A stretch of DNA of 64,000 nt from Bryobacteraceae bacterium (GCA_026129905.1 JAHCHE010000001.1:186001-250000), one strand, 5' to 3'; shown: positions 8,849 through 18,175, counted from the stretch's first letter. Numbers and translations: made by a program. The notes: generated from the sequence alone by a model not told the origin.

Positions 8849-9880
8849 ATGTTTTCAAACGGCATACTGACGGTGTCGCTGGACTTCGAGCTGTTCTGGG
8901 GCGTCAGGGACACGTTGACGGTGGAAGACTACGGTCCGTCCCTTCTCGGGGTACACGAAGCAGCGCCGCGGATGCTAGCGCTGTTCGAGCGCTACGGGAT
9001 TCATGCGACGTGGGCGCCGGTGGGATTCCTGTTCTTCCAGGATGCCGACGAACTGGAGCGGCGCCGGCCTCCACTGATTCCCCGGTACACGGAGAGGCGC
9101 CTGAATCCGTACGTGTACCTGGATTCGCTCGCCCCAAGGAAACTGGATCCGCGCTATCACTTCGCGCCGCGGCTGATCCGGCGGATCGTCGAGACGCCTC
9201 ACCAGGAGCTGGCGACGCATACGTTCTCACACTACTTCTGCCTCGAACCAGGGCAGACCAGCCGCGAATTTCGCGCCGACCTGGAGGCGGCGATCGAGGT
9301 ATCCGAACGAATGGCCGGCCGGCGGCCCGTGAGCCTGATTTTCCCGAGAAACCAGTTCAACCCCGAGTATCTTTACGTTTGCGCGGACAATGGCATCCGG
9401 GCCTACCGGGGGAATCAGAACGCGTATGCCTATGAACCGGGGCATTGCCGGGAAGACACGATCCCGAGGCGGGCCGCGCGGCTGCTGGACAGCTACGTGA
9501 ATCTCAGCGGCCATCACGGCTACAGCCTGGACGAGCTGCGGCGGCGTTCGGTGGCGCTGCCGTACGACGTTCCGGCGAGCATGGTGCTGCGGCCATGGTC
9601 GCGCCGGTTCAAAGGGTTCGAGAAATGGAAAGCGAAGCGGATTAAGGATAGCCTGACCTGGTGCGCGGAGCGTTCGCTGCTGTATCACTTGTGGTGGCAC
9701 CCGCACAATTTCGGGGTAGACATTGAGGAGAATCTCGCGCAATTGGAGGCGGTGCTGGAGCACTTCGCGGCGTTGCAGGCGCGGCATGGGATGAAGAGCC
9801 TCAGCATGGCGGAGGTGGCGGATCTGATCGATGCGGCTCCGGCGGAGTGCTCGCGGATTGCGTATACAGGGGTAGAATAG
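8849..9880 (+). CDS. Polysaccharide deacetylase-family (NodB-like) protein
   Basis: A 343-residue cytosolic-looking protein with no signal peptide. The first strand, LTVSLDFELFWGVRD, has the D-F-E pattern in which the Asp is the catalytic base/metal residue of CE4 deacetylases. The second motif is THTFSHYFC (HxxxH-like metal motif), followed by RPVSLIFPRNQFNPEYLYVC and a terminal WWHPHNFG strand. This subtype is often found near glycan synthesis genes and is frequently annotated as polysaccharide deacetylase. The ribosome site AAGGGGAGAG precedes the ATG by 4 nt. It starts 13 bp after the transporter, so the two may be co-transcribed. Confidence 0.8.
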   Translation: MFSNGILTVSLDFELFWGVRDTLTVEDYGPSLLGVHEAAPRMLALFERYGIHATWAPVGFLFFQDADELERRRPPLIPRYTERRLNPYVYLDSLAPRKLDPRYHFAPRLIRRIVETPHQELATHTFSHYFCLEPGQTSREFRADLEAAIEVSERMAGRRPVSLIFPRNQFNPEYLYVCADNGIRAYRGNQNAYAYEPGHCREDTIPRRAARLLDSYVNLSGHHGYSLDELRRRSVALPYDVPASMVLRPWSRRFKGFEKWKAKRIKDSLTWCAERSLLYHLWWHPHNFGVDIEENLAQLEAVLEHFAALQARHGMKSLSMAEVADLIDAAPAECSRIAYTGVE

Positions 9881-9948
9881 GGGTTGCGCCGCCGGCGTCC
9901 CAGGCGCGAGGCGGGCGCTTCGGTTCCACGAAAGATTAAAATTCGGTC

Positions 9949-10212
9949 ATGGCAGGAAAGCTGCGGCAGTTCGTACAACACGTCGTCCCGGGCGTGGTCC
10001 GGCCCATGCGGGTGCTCTGGAACGAGATCATCGGATTCGTGTTCCTGGCGCTGGCCGTGTGGGCGGTTCCTTCCACGATCCGGGCGGCGCGGGAATTCGA
10101 CGGCGACGCCGACAGCTTCTTCCGGGTGGTATTGGCCGGGCTGTTCGCCGCGCTGATGATCGGATTCGGCGTAACCTCCTTCCTGCGGGCGCGCCGGATC
10201 TCGCGGTCGTAG
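9949..10212 (+). CDS. Small two-helix membrane protein, unknown function
   Basis: 87 residues with a basic amphipathic N-terminus (AGKLRQFVQHVVPGVVRPMR) and two transmembrane segments, about residues 24-42 (IIGFVFLALAVWAVPSTI) and 59-78 (FFRVVLAGLFAALMIGFG), ending in a basic tail. Both ends are predicted cytoplasmic by the positive-inside rule. I do not recognise a family. It lies 68 bp after the deacetylase-like gene, same strand, and before the promoter of the large receptor. Confidence 0.6.
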   Translation: MAGKLRQFVQHVVPGVVRPMRVLWNEIIGFVFLALAVWAVPSTIRAAREFDGDADSFFRVVLAGLFAALMIGFGVTSFLRARRISRS

Positions 10213-10265
10213 AACCTCGGTTACCTTCCCGACAACTCCCCTATTCCGGGGGCAAAAATTTTCTC

Positions 10266-10294
10266 TTAACTAACGCGAGAGTTTGCGCTATACT
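10266..10294 (+). promoter_or_regulatory. Candidate sigma-70 promoter for the TonB-dependent receptor
   Basis: TTAACT (10266-10271) and TATACT (10289-10294) are separated by 17 nt, in the only substantial intergenic gap (128 bp) ahead of the receptor gene. Four of six bases match the consensus at -35 and five of six at -10. Confidence 0.45.
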
Positions 10295-10340
10295 GCTGGA
10301 AATCGGATCAGCAGCCGGGTAGTTCCGGCAGGGGGTGAGC

Positions 10341-13300
10341 GTGAAACGTTCTCTATTTTTGATGCTGGCAGTCTCGGTGTGCCTCGACGCGCAGACGACC
10401 GGCTCGGCCACCATCGTCGGGACGGTGACCGATCAGACAGGCGCCCGCGTTGTCGGCGCGCAGGTCAACGTGGTGAATACCGGCACCCGGTTCACCGCTA
10501 ATGGCGTTACAAACCAGGACGGAGACTACTACGTGCCGTACCTCATTCCGGGAGCGTACTTGCTGACGATCGAGGCGTCGGGATTCAAGCGGTACGTCCG
10601 GGACGGGATTACGCTGCGTATCAATGAGACGCCGCGAATCGACGTCCAGCTCGAGGTCGGCGCGGTAACAGAGGCGATCAACGTCAGCGGGGCCGCGCCG
10701 CTGCTGGAAACCGAGACCGCGGCCACCGGCCAGATCATGGAAGGGCAGACGATCGTCAAGATCCCGGTGCTCCAGAAGTACGCTTTCCGGATTCTGCTGT
10801 ACCTGCCGGGCACAAGCAACATCAACGGGCAACACGTGGTGGGGCAGCGCGAGCGGGCCATCGGCTTTACGCTGGACGGCGTCGGCGGCAAGGAACCGGT
10901 GCGGTCGATGATCGGCGCGACGAACCAGGTTACGTCGACCACAATCGACGCGTTCCAGGAGGTCAAGCTGTGGACAACCGGCATGCCGGCGGAGTTCGGC
11001 CATTCCGCGGGCGGCCTGCTGAGCGTCGTGTACAAGAGCGGCTCGAACGAGTTCCACGGCTCGGCCGAGGACCGGTACATTCAGAAGGCGCTGATTCACC
11101 GGCACCGGCTGGAGCGGCTGCCGCGAACGAACCCGTTCACCTACCACGAACTCTCGTCGGTGCTGAGCGGGCCGATCTACCTGCCGAAGCTGTACAACGG
11201 CAAGGACCGGACGTTCTGGCTGTTCGGGTTCCAGCGGCATCACGAGAAGGCGTCGGAAACGTTCGAGAATTCGGTGCCGAGCGAACAGATGCTGGCGGGC
11301 GACTTCAGCTTCGGCGGAGTCGGCAATCCCATTTACGACCCCGCGTCCACAACGCAGGACGCCAATGGCCGCTGGGTTCGGGACCCGTTCCCCAACAACC
11401 AGATTCCGCAATCGAGATTCGATCCGGTGGCGCGGAATTTCCTGAGCAACGACCCGTACGCGCCGGCCAATGCGCAGGGTTTTGTGGACCGGACGGGGGT
11501 GTTCAACAACCTGGTGAGCCTGACGCGCTACCGTTCCTACCGGACGCGGTTTGACGGGAAGGTGGACCACCAGTTCAGTTCGGCGCACCGCATCTTCGGA
11601 CGCTACTCGCACGTGCGCCATCGGGCATACGCCGATCGATGGAACCCGCAGATCACTTGGCGGCTGTTCGATTCCCGCGCCGTTCCGATTCCGATCGACC
11701 AGCGCAACGCTGTGATCTCCGACACATATACGATCAGCCCGACGACGATCAACGAGATCCGGGTAGGCTTCAACCGGCGGCGCTTCACACGGAATCCGGA
11801 GAGCTACGGGCAAGGCTGGGCGCGCCAACTGGGGATACCGAATGTCAGTGACGAGACGTTTCCTCACTTCCTCGATTCGAACGGCGGGCAGTTCTACCGC
11901 AACGGCACGCTGGGGCGCTCGCAGGAAGTGGCCGAGGATTTCACGTTCCAGGAAAACCTGACGAAGATCTTCGGGCGGCACACGGTGAAGGGCGGATACG
12001 AGTTGCTGCGCACCCGGTATAACTCGCTGGTGGAGGCGCTGCCGTCGGGCAGCTACCGTATGGGCGGAACGGATTTCCCGTTCGCGGCCTCCGGTACCAC
12101 CGGCAACGACTTCGCGGCATTCCTGCTGGGATCGGTGGTCCGGGGAGACTACACACAGTCGATGGCGACGTGGCTGCCACGGTGGTGGTCGCACGCCTGG
12201 TACATCCAGGACGACTTCCGGCCGTTTCGCAACCTCACGCTGAACCTGGGGCTGCGCTGGTCGTACGAAACCCCATTTCAGACCAAGTACGGGCAGCAGG
12301 CGCAGTTCGACCCGAACGCCATCGATCCGCTCACCGGGCGGCAGGGCGCGTTGACGCATCCCAAGGGCGCGCTGAGCAAAGGCGACTGGAACAACTTCCA
12401 GCCCCGTCTCGGGCTCGCCTGGCAGTTTCATCCCAAGGTCGTGTTCCGGTCGAGCTTCGGGATGTTTCACCAGGACCTGATGACGGCGGGCATCAACGAG
12501 AACTTCGAGGAGTATCTCGCGACGGCGTCGATCCAGCGGGCGCCGGGCGATCCGCGGCCGGCCTTCTTCCTTTCGCAGGGGCCGCCCTCGTTCCAATTCA
12601 ACGTGGCGCCCGACGGCAGCGTGCCGTTCATCGGAACCAACTACAGCGGCCGGAATGCGTCGTGGCGCGATCCGGACATGCGGCTGCCGTACATCATGAA
12701 CTGGTCGGCCGGGATTCAGTGGAGCTTTGTGGACAATTGGTTGATGGAGACCACGTACCAGGGTTCGAGCGGCGTCGGGTTGCTGAACAACTGGGACTAC
12801 AACTTCATCCCGCTGGACATCTCCAACGATCCGGCGGTGCTCGACCAGATCCGCCGGGCCAGCCAGAATTACAGGCCCTACCCGCATTTCGGCTCGATCC
12901 AACACTACAGCAACTACGGTAACAACAGCTATCACGGCGGCACGATCCGGCTGGAGAAGCGCTACTCGGCCGGTCTGACGCTGAACACGTTCTACACGTT
13001 CTCCAAGGCGCTGAACAACGGCGACGGTGAAGGGGCCATGAGCGGCATCACGTTCTATAACCGCGCTCTGGAAAAGGCGCGGGCGAACTACGACATCCGG
13101 CACCGGTTCGTGAGCGTGATGACCTATGAGCTGCCTTTCGGACGGGGCAGGCAATTCATGAACGTCGGCGGCTGGCGGAACGCGCTGGCGGGCGGCTGGG
13201 ACATCGCCTATACGCAGACGTTCCAGTCCGGGCCGCCGTTTACGATCACCTTCGACGGTAGCCCGTTCTTCTATCTGCCCGGGCAATGGCGGCCGGACCT

Positions 13301-13694
13301 GCTCCGGGCCGACCCGCGCACACCCAACTGGGAGATCGGACCGGACCGGTTCCCGACCAATGCGCAGGTTCCGTACCTGGACGCTTCCTCGTTCGCCTAC
13401 CCGGCGGCGTTTACGCCCGGAACGATGGGGCGCAACGTGGTGGAGGGGCCGGGCATCAACTGGCCGCAGTTCTCGTTCTCAAAAGAGTGGCCGGTTTACG
13501 AGCGGGTGCGCTTCATTCTCCGGTGGGACATCAACAATCCGTTTAAGAGTCCGAGCTACGGCTTACCCAACTCGGTGTTCAACCGCAACAACCTTCAGAA
13601 CTTCGGCCGCATCGGGACGTCGGTTCGGGGCGGCTTTTCCGACATCGGGACGGCGAACTCAAACCACCTGCTGGTGTTGCGGCTGGAGTGGTAA
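10341..13694 (+). CDS. Oar-like TonB-dependent outer-membrane receptor with carboxypeptidase-regulatory domain
   Basis: A 1117-residue outer-membrane protein. A signal peptide (KRSLFLMLAVSVCLDAQ) is followed by a carboxypeptidase-regulatory-like Ig domain (residues about 20-110: ATIVGTVTDQTGARVVGAQ ... GDYYVPYLIPGAYLLTIEASGF). Next come a plug domain (LLETETAATGQIMEG ... GFTLDGVGGKEPV) and a long beta-barrel rich in Tyr/Trp/Arg strands, ending SNHLLVLRLEW with the terminal aromatic expected for BAM insertion. This architecture is the greatly expanded Oar/SusC-like family of Acidobacteriota and Myxococcota. The ligand is unknown, probably an oligosaccharide or peptide. No SusD partner is adjacent. 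The start at GTG 10341 is chosen for its spacing from GGGGG (10331-10335); GTG 10335 is also in frame. Confidence 0.85.
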   Translation: MKRSLFLMLAVSVCLDAQTTGSATIVGTVTDQTGARVVGAQVNVVNTGTRFTANGVTNQDGDYYVPYLIPGAYLLTIEASGFKRYVRDGITLRINETPRIDVQLEVGAVTEAINVSGAAPLLETETAATGQIMEGQTIVKIPVLQKYAFRILLYLPGTSNINGQHVVGQRERAIGFTLDGVGGKEPVRSMIGATNQVTSTTIDAFQEVKLWTTGMPAEFGHSAGGLLSVVYKSGSNEFHGSAEDRYIQKALIHRHRLERLPRTNPFTYHELSSVLSGPIYLPKLYNGKDRTFWLFGFQRHHEKASETFENSVPSEQMLAGDFSFGGVGNPIYDPASTTQDANGRWVRDPFPNNQIPQSRFDPVARNFLSNDPYAPANAQGFVDRTGVFNNLVSLTRYRSYRTRFDGKVDHQFSSAHRIFGRYSHVRHRAYADRWNPQITWRLFDSRAVPIPIDQRNAVISDTYTISPTTINEIRVGFNRRRFTRNPESYGQGWARQLGIPNVSDETFPHFLDSNGGQFYRNGTLGRSQEVAEDFTFQENLTKIFGRHTVKGGYELLRTRYNSLVEALPSGSYRMGGTDFPFAASGTTGNDFAAFLLGSVVRGDYTQSMATWLPRWWSHAWYIQDDFRPFRNLTLNLGLRWSYETPFQTKYGQQAQFDPNAIDPLTGRQGALTHPKGALSKGDWNNFQPRLGLAWQFHPKVVFRSSFGMFHQDLMTAGINENFEEYLATASIQRAPGDPRPAFFLSQGPPSFQFNVAPDGSVPFIGTNYSGRNASWRDPDMRLPYIMNWSAGIQWSFVDNWLMETTYQGSSGVGLLNNWDYNFIPLDISNDPAVLDQIRRASQNYRPYPHFGSIQHYSNYGNNSYHGGTIRLEKRYSAGLTLNTFYTFSKALNNGDGEGAMSGITFYNRALEKARANYDIRHRFVSVMTYELPFGRGRQFMNVGGWRNALAGGWDIAYTQTFQSGPPFTITFDGSPFFYLPGQWRPDLLRADPRTPNWEIGPDRFPTNAQVPYLDASSFAYPAAFTPGTMGRNVVEGPGINWPQFSFSKEWPVYERVRFILRWDINNPFKSPSYGLPNSVFNRNNLQNFGRIGTSVRGGFSDIGTANSNHLLVLRLEW

Positions 13695-13710
13695 CTGATC
13701 GATAATAGCT

Positions 13711-13738
13711 GGGCTCGCGGTCTGCCGGCCGCGGGCCC
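13711..13738. terminator. Hairpin between convergent genes, probable bidirectional terminator
   Basis: A 10-bp GC-rich stem (GGGCTCGCGG pairing with CCGCGGGCCC, one G-T wobble) and 8-nt loop in the 78-bp gap between the receptor and the convergent histidine kinase. There is no T-tract on either side, so it may work with Rho or only weakly. Confidence 0.4.
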
Positions 13739-13772
13739 AACCGATTGACGGCCGGCCACCCGGGCACGGGAA

Positions 13773-14933
13773 TTATGTCTGTCCCTGCTCCGCGGGGGCG
13801 GCCTTAAGGCGCACGAAGAAAGCCGCGCCTTTATCGGGCTCAGACTCTACCCATATGCTGCCCCCGTGATTCTCGACAACGATACGGCGGCAAACCGCCA
13901 GCCCGATGCCGGTTCCGGGAATCTGCCGGCCATGGAGGCGCTCAAACGGGCCGAATATCCGGTCGTGATACTCCGGAGAGATGCCGATGCCATTGTCGCG
14001 AACGCAAACCGCCCATTCTTCCGGGGAGACGCGTTCGGCTTCGATTCGAATCACGGCCGGCTCATTCTCCTTCCGGTACTTGAGCGAGTTGGCGATGAGA
14101 TTCTGGAACACCTGGGCAAGCTGGACGCGATCGCCCCAAACAACCGGCAGGGTTTCGCGATGAACGGCGGCGCCCGCATCGCGGATCTTGTCCCGGAGAT
14201 TATCGAGAGCCCAGGCGACCACGTCGTCCAGCGGAACGGGCTGAAGTTCCAGCTTGTCGCGTTCGAAGCGCGAGTACGCCAGAAGGTCGCTGATGAAGCT
14301 GGACATGCGGCGCGTACCATCGAGAATGAATTCCACAAATTCCCGCTGTTTCTCGTCCAACTGGTTACTTAAGGACCGCGTCAGCATCTCCACGTATACC
14401 GTAACGGTGCGCAGCGGGTCCTGTAGATCGTGACTGGCGATGTGAGCGAACCGTTCCAAATCACGATTGGAACGAGCGAGCGCCTCGTTGAGGCCGGCGA
14501 GCATCCGGTTGGCTTCACGCAAGGCGGCATTGGACGCAGCGAGGTCCCGCTCCGCATTCCGCAACCGCAGCAACGCGCGCACCGTGGCGACAAGAACATC
14601 CGGGTCGACTGGTTCGACCAGGTACGTGTCGGCGCCATTCTCGAGCGCGGCGGTTGCCTGAGGCGCCGTGGTGGCCGTCGCGGATATCTGGAGAACGATG
14701 ACGGACGCGCTGTCGCTGTGGGACTTGATGCGCCGGCAAACCTCGATGCCGCTGATGTCGGGAAGGTTCACGTCCAGCATCACGAGATCGGGGTTGGCGC
14801 TTCGAATCGCCTGCAACGCCTCTTCTCCGGTGGACGCATCGTGCACGTCAAAGCCGGAATGCCGCAACAGGCGATTTCGCGCGTAGCGCGAGAGCTCGTT
14901 GTCATCCACGTTTACAATGACCGCGCTCTTCAT
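13773..14933 (-). CDS. Soluble hybrid response regulator/histidine kinase (REC-HisKA-HATPase)
   Basis: 386 residues, no transmembrane segment. Residues about 5-120 are a receiver domain (VNVDDNELSRYARNRLL, phospho-Asp in DLVMLDVNLPD, switch Lys replaced in LVEPVDPD). A coiled-coil linker (NAERDLAASNAALREANRML) follows. The HisKA motif is FAHIASHDLQDPLRTV, the phytochrome-kinase style H box. The HATPase has the N box (FQNLIANSLKYRKE), DNGIGI and PGTGIGLAVCRRIV. The receiver position Glu-Pro instead of Lys-Pro is unusual and may alter phosphorylation-dependent switching. It is the last gene of the stressosome operon, and its ATG overlaps the stop of the upstream kinase (ATGA), so it likely takes part in the same signalling chain. 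Confidence 0.85.
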   Translation of the reverse strand: MKSAVIVNVDDNELSRYARNRLLRHSGFDVHDASTGEEALQAIRSANPDLVMLDVNLPDISGIEVCRRIKSHSDSASVIVLQISATATTAPQATAALENGADTYLVEPVDPDVLVATVRALLRLRNAERDLAASNAALREANRMLAGLNEALARSNRDLERFAHIASHDLQDPLRTVTVYVEMLTRSLSNQLDEKQREFVEFILDGTRRMSSFISDLLAYSRFERDKLELQPVPLDDVVAWALDNLRDKIRDAGAAVHRETLPVVWGDRVQLAQVFQNLIANSLKYRKENEPAVIRIEAERVSPEEWAVCVRDNGIGISPEYHDRIFGPFERLHGRQIPGTGIGLAVCRRIVVENHGGSIWVESEPDKGAAFFVRLKAAPAEQGQT

Positions 14934-16765
14934 GGAATGCCTCCCTCAGGTTCCGCAAATTCCGGCTCCTGATCGAACAGTTCCGGTTCGGCTAACAGTT
15001 CCCGAATTACCTGTAACGCTTCCCGGCGGCCGGAACCGCCTTTCGGGAGCACGGCCGCATGACGGCCGCGCAAGCGCTCGATCTCGGCGGGGCTCAAGTG
15101 CCTGGAGGTATGCACGACAACGGGTATGTGGACGGTCTCGGGGTTGGACTTCAGATCGTCGAGCACGTCAAAGCCATTGCGTCCCGGCATCGCCAGATCC
15201 AGCAGAATTAAGGCCGGCTGCTCGAAACGGGCACGCTCCGCGCCCTCTCCTCCCTCGCTGGCCTCGACGATGCGATACCGGGTACCGCGAAACACCTGCC
15301 GCGCAATGTAGCGCGCGGCCTCCTCGTCATCGATGATCAGGATGGCGTCGGAGCTTTCCGCGCGCCTTCCGGCGGGGACGGGCGCTTCGCCGGCAGACGT
15401 TTCCATCGGCAACGCAAGGGTGAACGTCGAGCCCTCGCCGGGCACGCTCTGGACGCTTAGATCGCCCCCGAGCAGCGCAGCGAGTTTGCGCGACAACGGC
15501 AAACCCAATCCGGTTCCCTTCACGCGCCGCTGGAGCTTGTTGTCGATCTGAGCAAATTCCTGGAAGATCAGTTCCCGGTCCTGAGGCGCAATGCCGATGC
15601 CAGTGTCGGTTACCGAGAGCAGTACCTGGTTTCCGCCGGACGCGACCGCGCAGGATACGCGCACCTCACCCTGCTCCGTGAATTTCAGGGCATTGGAAAT
15701 CAGGTTGCGCAATACCTGGGTGACCTTCGTCTCATCGGATTGCAGGATCAGCCCGGCAGGGGGTTCATCGAAGACCAAGACAACGGCATCGCTGAGCGCC
15801 AGGGGACGCATGATGCCGCGCAAGGCGCGAAAGAGCTGCCCGACATCCATTGGGGCCTTTCGAATTTCGATCCGGCCCGACTCCACTTTCGAGAGATCGA
15901 GCAGGTCGTTCACCATCTCCAACAGCTCGCCGCCGGCGCGGCGTATGTACCCGATCTGGCGTTCCTGTTCCGCGCTGAGATCCCCATCGACATGGCGAAG
16001 CAGCAGTTGCGAAAGAGCGAGAATCGCGTTTACGGGAGTGCGGAATTCGTGGCTCATGTAGGACAGGAACCGCGATTTCAGCTCGTCGGCGCGCTTGACG
16101 GCGAGAGTTTTCTCATCGAGTTCCGCGTAGAGCGCGACGACGCCCCGGTTTGTTTCCTCCAGCTCGAGATTGAGGCGGCGCAACTCCGTCTGGCGGTCGC
16201 CGAGTTCCGCTTCCCTGCGGCGCAGAAGCTCCAGCGTCTCAATCAGCTCGGAATTCTGGCGCTGCAACTCCTCGAAGGTGGCGTCAGGCGCTTCCGCGAC
16301 GAGTCCGGCGAGGACGTTGGAGATCGCGCGCTCGGTGAGGGAGGCCGGCAGGAGCGCCTTGCCCATCCGAATGATGGCCTCTCCGTTTTCGCAATGCTCC
16401 ACGTGAAAGAGGTCCAGCAGACGCTCGATCGTAACAAGATCGTCGTCGCCGGCGGCGAGTTCCCGCCCCGGTACGAATGCGGCCCGGCGACCGCGCGGGA
16501 CGGCGCAGCCCGACACGGTAATCATCAGGAGCGGCGGCTCGCTATTTTGAGAAACTCCAAAATCGATGCGGCCACCCGATCGCTCGAGGGCTCTACGCGC
16601 GAGCTCGGAGACCGCGGTGGCAATGCGAACCTGGTCCTGATGGTTGAAGCCCAGCCCGGCGGCAATCCGGCGCGCTCGCTGGCGCGCCGTAACGATATCG
16701 ACATGACGGCGTAACGGCACGCTGAAAAGGGGCGAAACGCCGATTGGGGGCGTCACCGGGATCAT
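14930..16765 (-). CDS. Hybrid histidine kinase with N-terminal RsbT-like domain (HATPase-like, HisKA, HATPase, REC)
   Basis: 611 residues, cytosolic. Residues about 10-140 resemble an RsbT/anti-sigma HATPase (RQRARRIAAGLGFNHQDQVR ... SELARRALERSGG), but the G1 box DxGxG is replaced by TVSGCAVPRG, suggesting a degenerate, non-catalytic copy. A long coiled coil (about 150-215) leads to HisKA (FLSYMSHEFRTPVNAIL), HATPase (LRNLISNALKFTEQG, DTGIGI, KGTGLGLPLS) and a C-terminal receiver (ILIIDDEEAARYIAR, phospho-Asp LILLDLAMPG, VLPKG). The start at 16765 is set by the ATGA overlap with the upstream phosphatase and a GGGAG site. It fuses stressosome-type and two-component modules in one chain. Confidence 0.85.
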   Translation of the reverse strand: MIPVTPPIGVSPLFSVPLRRHVDIVTARQRARRIAAGLGFNHQDQVRIATAVSELARRALERSGGRIDFGVSQNSEPPLLMITVSGCAVPRGRRAAFVPGRELAAGDDDLVTIERLLDLFHVEHCENGEAIIRMGKALLPASLTERAISNVLAGLVAEAPDATFEELQRQNSELIETLELLRRREAELGDRQTELRRLNLELEETNRGVVALYAELDEKTLAVKRADELKSRFLSYMSHEFRTPVNAILALSQLLLRHVDGDLSAEQERQIGYIRRAGGELLEMVNDLLDLSKVESGRIEIRKAPMDVGQLFRALRGIMRPLALSDAVVLVFDEPPAGLILQSDETKVTQVLRNLISNALKFTEQGEVRVSCAVASGGNQVLLSVTDTGIGIAPQDRELIFQEFAQIDNKLQRRVKGTGLGLPLSRKLAALLGGDLSVQSVPGEGSTFTLALPMETSAGEAPVPAGRRAESSDAILIIDDEEAARYIARQVFRGTRYRIVEASEGGEGAERARFEQPALILLDLAMPGRNGFDVLDDLKSNPETVHIPVVVHTSRHLSPAEIERLRGRHAAVLPKGGSGRREALQVIRELLAEPELFDQEPEFAEPEGGIP

Positions 16766-17775
16766 CGCTGTGACTCGCTCCCAACGACGACGACGCAAAC
16801 GTCATCCCGTCCGCGGCTGGCGTCACGATACAGAACTCCCGCGACGACGGCGGGGTGCCGCCGCTGGAGACCGGGATAGGCATCGAGGGTCCAACTGCTA
16901 ACGAGTCCGTCGGAGTGCATCACGACAAGACCCGGATCGGGCAAAGGGTAGTCGAATTCCTGTATCCGAGTGGAATGGTGTCCGGCTGTTCCGTTGTGAG
17001 AGAGCAGGTATTGCGGCTTGGGTCCGCCAAGGGCAACCGCGCCTATGTTGCCAAGGCCGGCAAAACGGATCCGCCGCGAATCCAGTTCCAGCGACGCCAC
17101 GGCCAGGGCTGCTCCACGGGTGCCTTTCAGCGCCCGGTGCAGTACCTCGACGATCCCGGAAGGAGACGATTCGGACGTGCGCCAGAAGGCGTCTACGGCG
17201 GCGGATGAAGCTTGCGCCGCGAGCACTCCGTGGCCGAGGCCATCGCTCACCAAAACGGTAAGGCGTCCCTGATGGCAACGAACGGTCCAGGCGTCGCCGG
17301 ACACCTCTTCGCCACGGATGGGGGCGATCAGGCCGCCCACGGTCGTCGCATGGCAACCCGTCGCCGGCGATCCCCCGCGGCAGCGGCTTACGAGAACTGT
17401 TCCTTTACCGGGCAGTGAGTATCCGTCAAACTCCGTGGAAAGGCGAACAATCGCGCCAAGTCCGTTCCCCGGGGTGCCCGCGGTCGAATAGCCGTCAGCG
17501 AGACAGCTTTCAAGATCCCGGAAGCCAGGGCCACGGTCGATGGCAATGAGTTCCACGCCGGGCTCTCCCAGCCAGGAAAGCGGCGCGATATGCAGTTCCC
17601 CGGCCACGGCGTGTTTGACGAGATTGGTGGCCAGTTCGGTCGCGACCAGGGCGACCTCGGCTGTCCGGAGCTCGTCGAGTTGCTCCTGGCGGGCGCAAGC
17701 GGCAGCCCTGCGGCGCACCTCGGATACGCGGCTGGGATCGTCTATGCCGACGCGGGCGGGAAACACGTTATCCAT
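16762..17775 (-). CDS. RsbT-like kinase fused to RsbX/SpoIIE-type PP2C phosphatase
   Basis: 337 residues. The N-terminal half is an anti-sigma-factor-type HATPase (VALVATELATNLVKHA N box, AIDRGPGFRDL G1 box, AGTPGNGLGAIVR G2 box). The C-terminal half is a PP2C/SpoIIE phosphatase domain with the Asp-Gly metal motifs VLVSDGLGHG and VMHSDGL and a terminal DDVCVVVV. By analogy with Bacillus RsbX, the phosphatase half should reset phosphorylated RsbR/RsbS-like STAS proteins. The start at 17775 is fixed by an 8-bp overlap with the end of rsbT; the longer frame to 17808 would run further into rsbT. Confidence 0.85.
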   Translation of the reverse strand: MDNVFPARVGIDDPSRVSEVRRRAAACARQEQLDELRTAEVALVATELATNLVKHAVAGELHIAPLSWLGEPGVELIAIDRGPGFRDLESCLADGYSTAGTPGNGLGAIVRLSTEFDGYSLPGKGTVLVSRCRGGSPATGCHATTVGGLIAPIRGEEVSGDAWTVRCHQGRLTVLVSDGLGHGVLAAQASSAAVDAFWRTSESSPSGIVEVLHRALKGTRGAALAVASLELDSRRIRFAGLGNIGAVALGGPKPQYLLSHNGTAGHHSTRIQEFDYPLPDPGLVVMHSDGLVSSWTLDAYPGLQRRHPAVVAGVLYRDASRGRDDVCVVVVGSESQR

Positions 17776-18175
17776 TCCACTTGGTGACGCGGACCTGCGT
17801 ACCTTCACCGGGCCGCGAGGTAATATGAAATTCGCTCACCAGCCGTCTGGCGCCGCCTAAACCGAGGCCCAGGCCCACACCCGTAGTGTAGCCGTCCTGC
17901 ATCGCTTTTTCGATGTCCGTAATCCCTGGGCCGCGGTCTTCAAATGTCAGGCGCAGCCCTCGCCGTCCGCCGTCCAGGAGGCTCTCGAGGAGCACGGTTC
18001 CCCCGCCCCCGTACACGACCGTGTTACGTGCCAGTTCGCTGGCGGCGGTAACGATTTTGGTTTGGTCTACAAGGTTCAAGCCAATCTCCACGGCGCGCGC
18101 CCGAACCGCTTGCCGTACCACCACGACGTCGTCCTGGGAAGCGACACGGATTTCGGAGGCTTTCCCGACTACCAC
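17768..18175 (-). CDS. rsbT: RsbT-like serine/threonine kinase (stressosome switch protein)
   Basis: 135 residues, a GHKL-fold protein kinase. In the Bacillus paradigm RsbT phosphorylates the STAS proteins RsbR and RsbS and is released from the stressosome on stress to act on a downstream partner. Visible motifs are the N box (IVTAASELARNTVVYGGGG), the G1 box (EDRGPGITDIEKAM) and the G2 lid (GVGLGLGLGGARRLVSEF). The start is GTG 18175 or GTG 18172, with AAGGAG about 12 nt upstream. It lies 50 bp after rsbS and overlaps the next gene, so rsbS, rsbT and the phosphatase are expected to be made together. Confidence 0.9.
   Translation of the reverse strand: MVVGKASEIRVASQDDVVVVRQAVRARAVEIGLNLVDQTKIVTAASELARNTVVYGGGGTVLLESLLDGGRRGLRLTFEDRGPGITDIEKAMQDGYTTGVGLGLGLGGARRLVSEFHITSRPGEGTQVRVTKWNG

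Noticed and set aside
10353-13286. 977-codon minus-strand open frame opposite the TonB-dependent receptor
   Set aside because: No domain, biased composition, and fully antisense to a convincing receptor gene.
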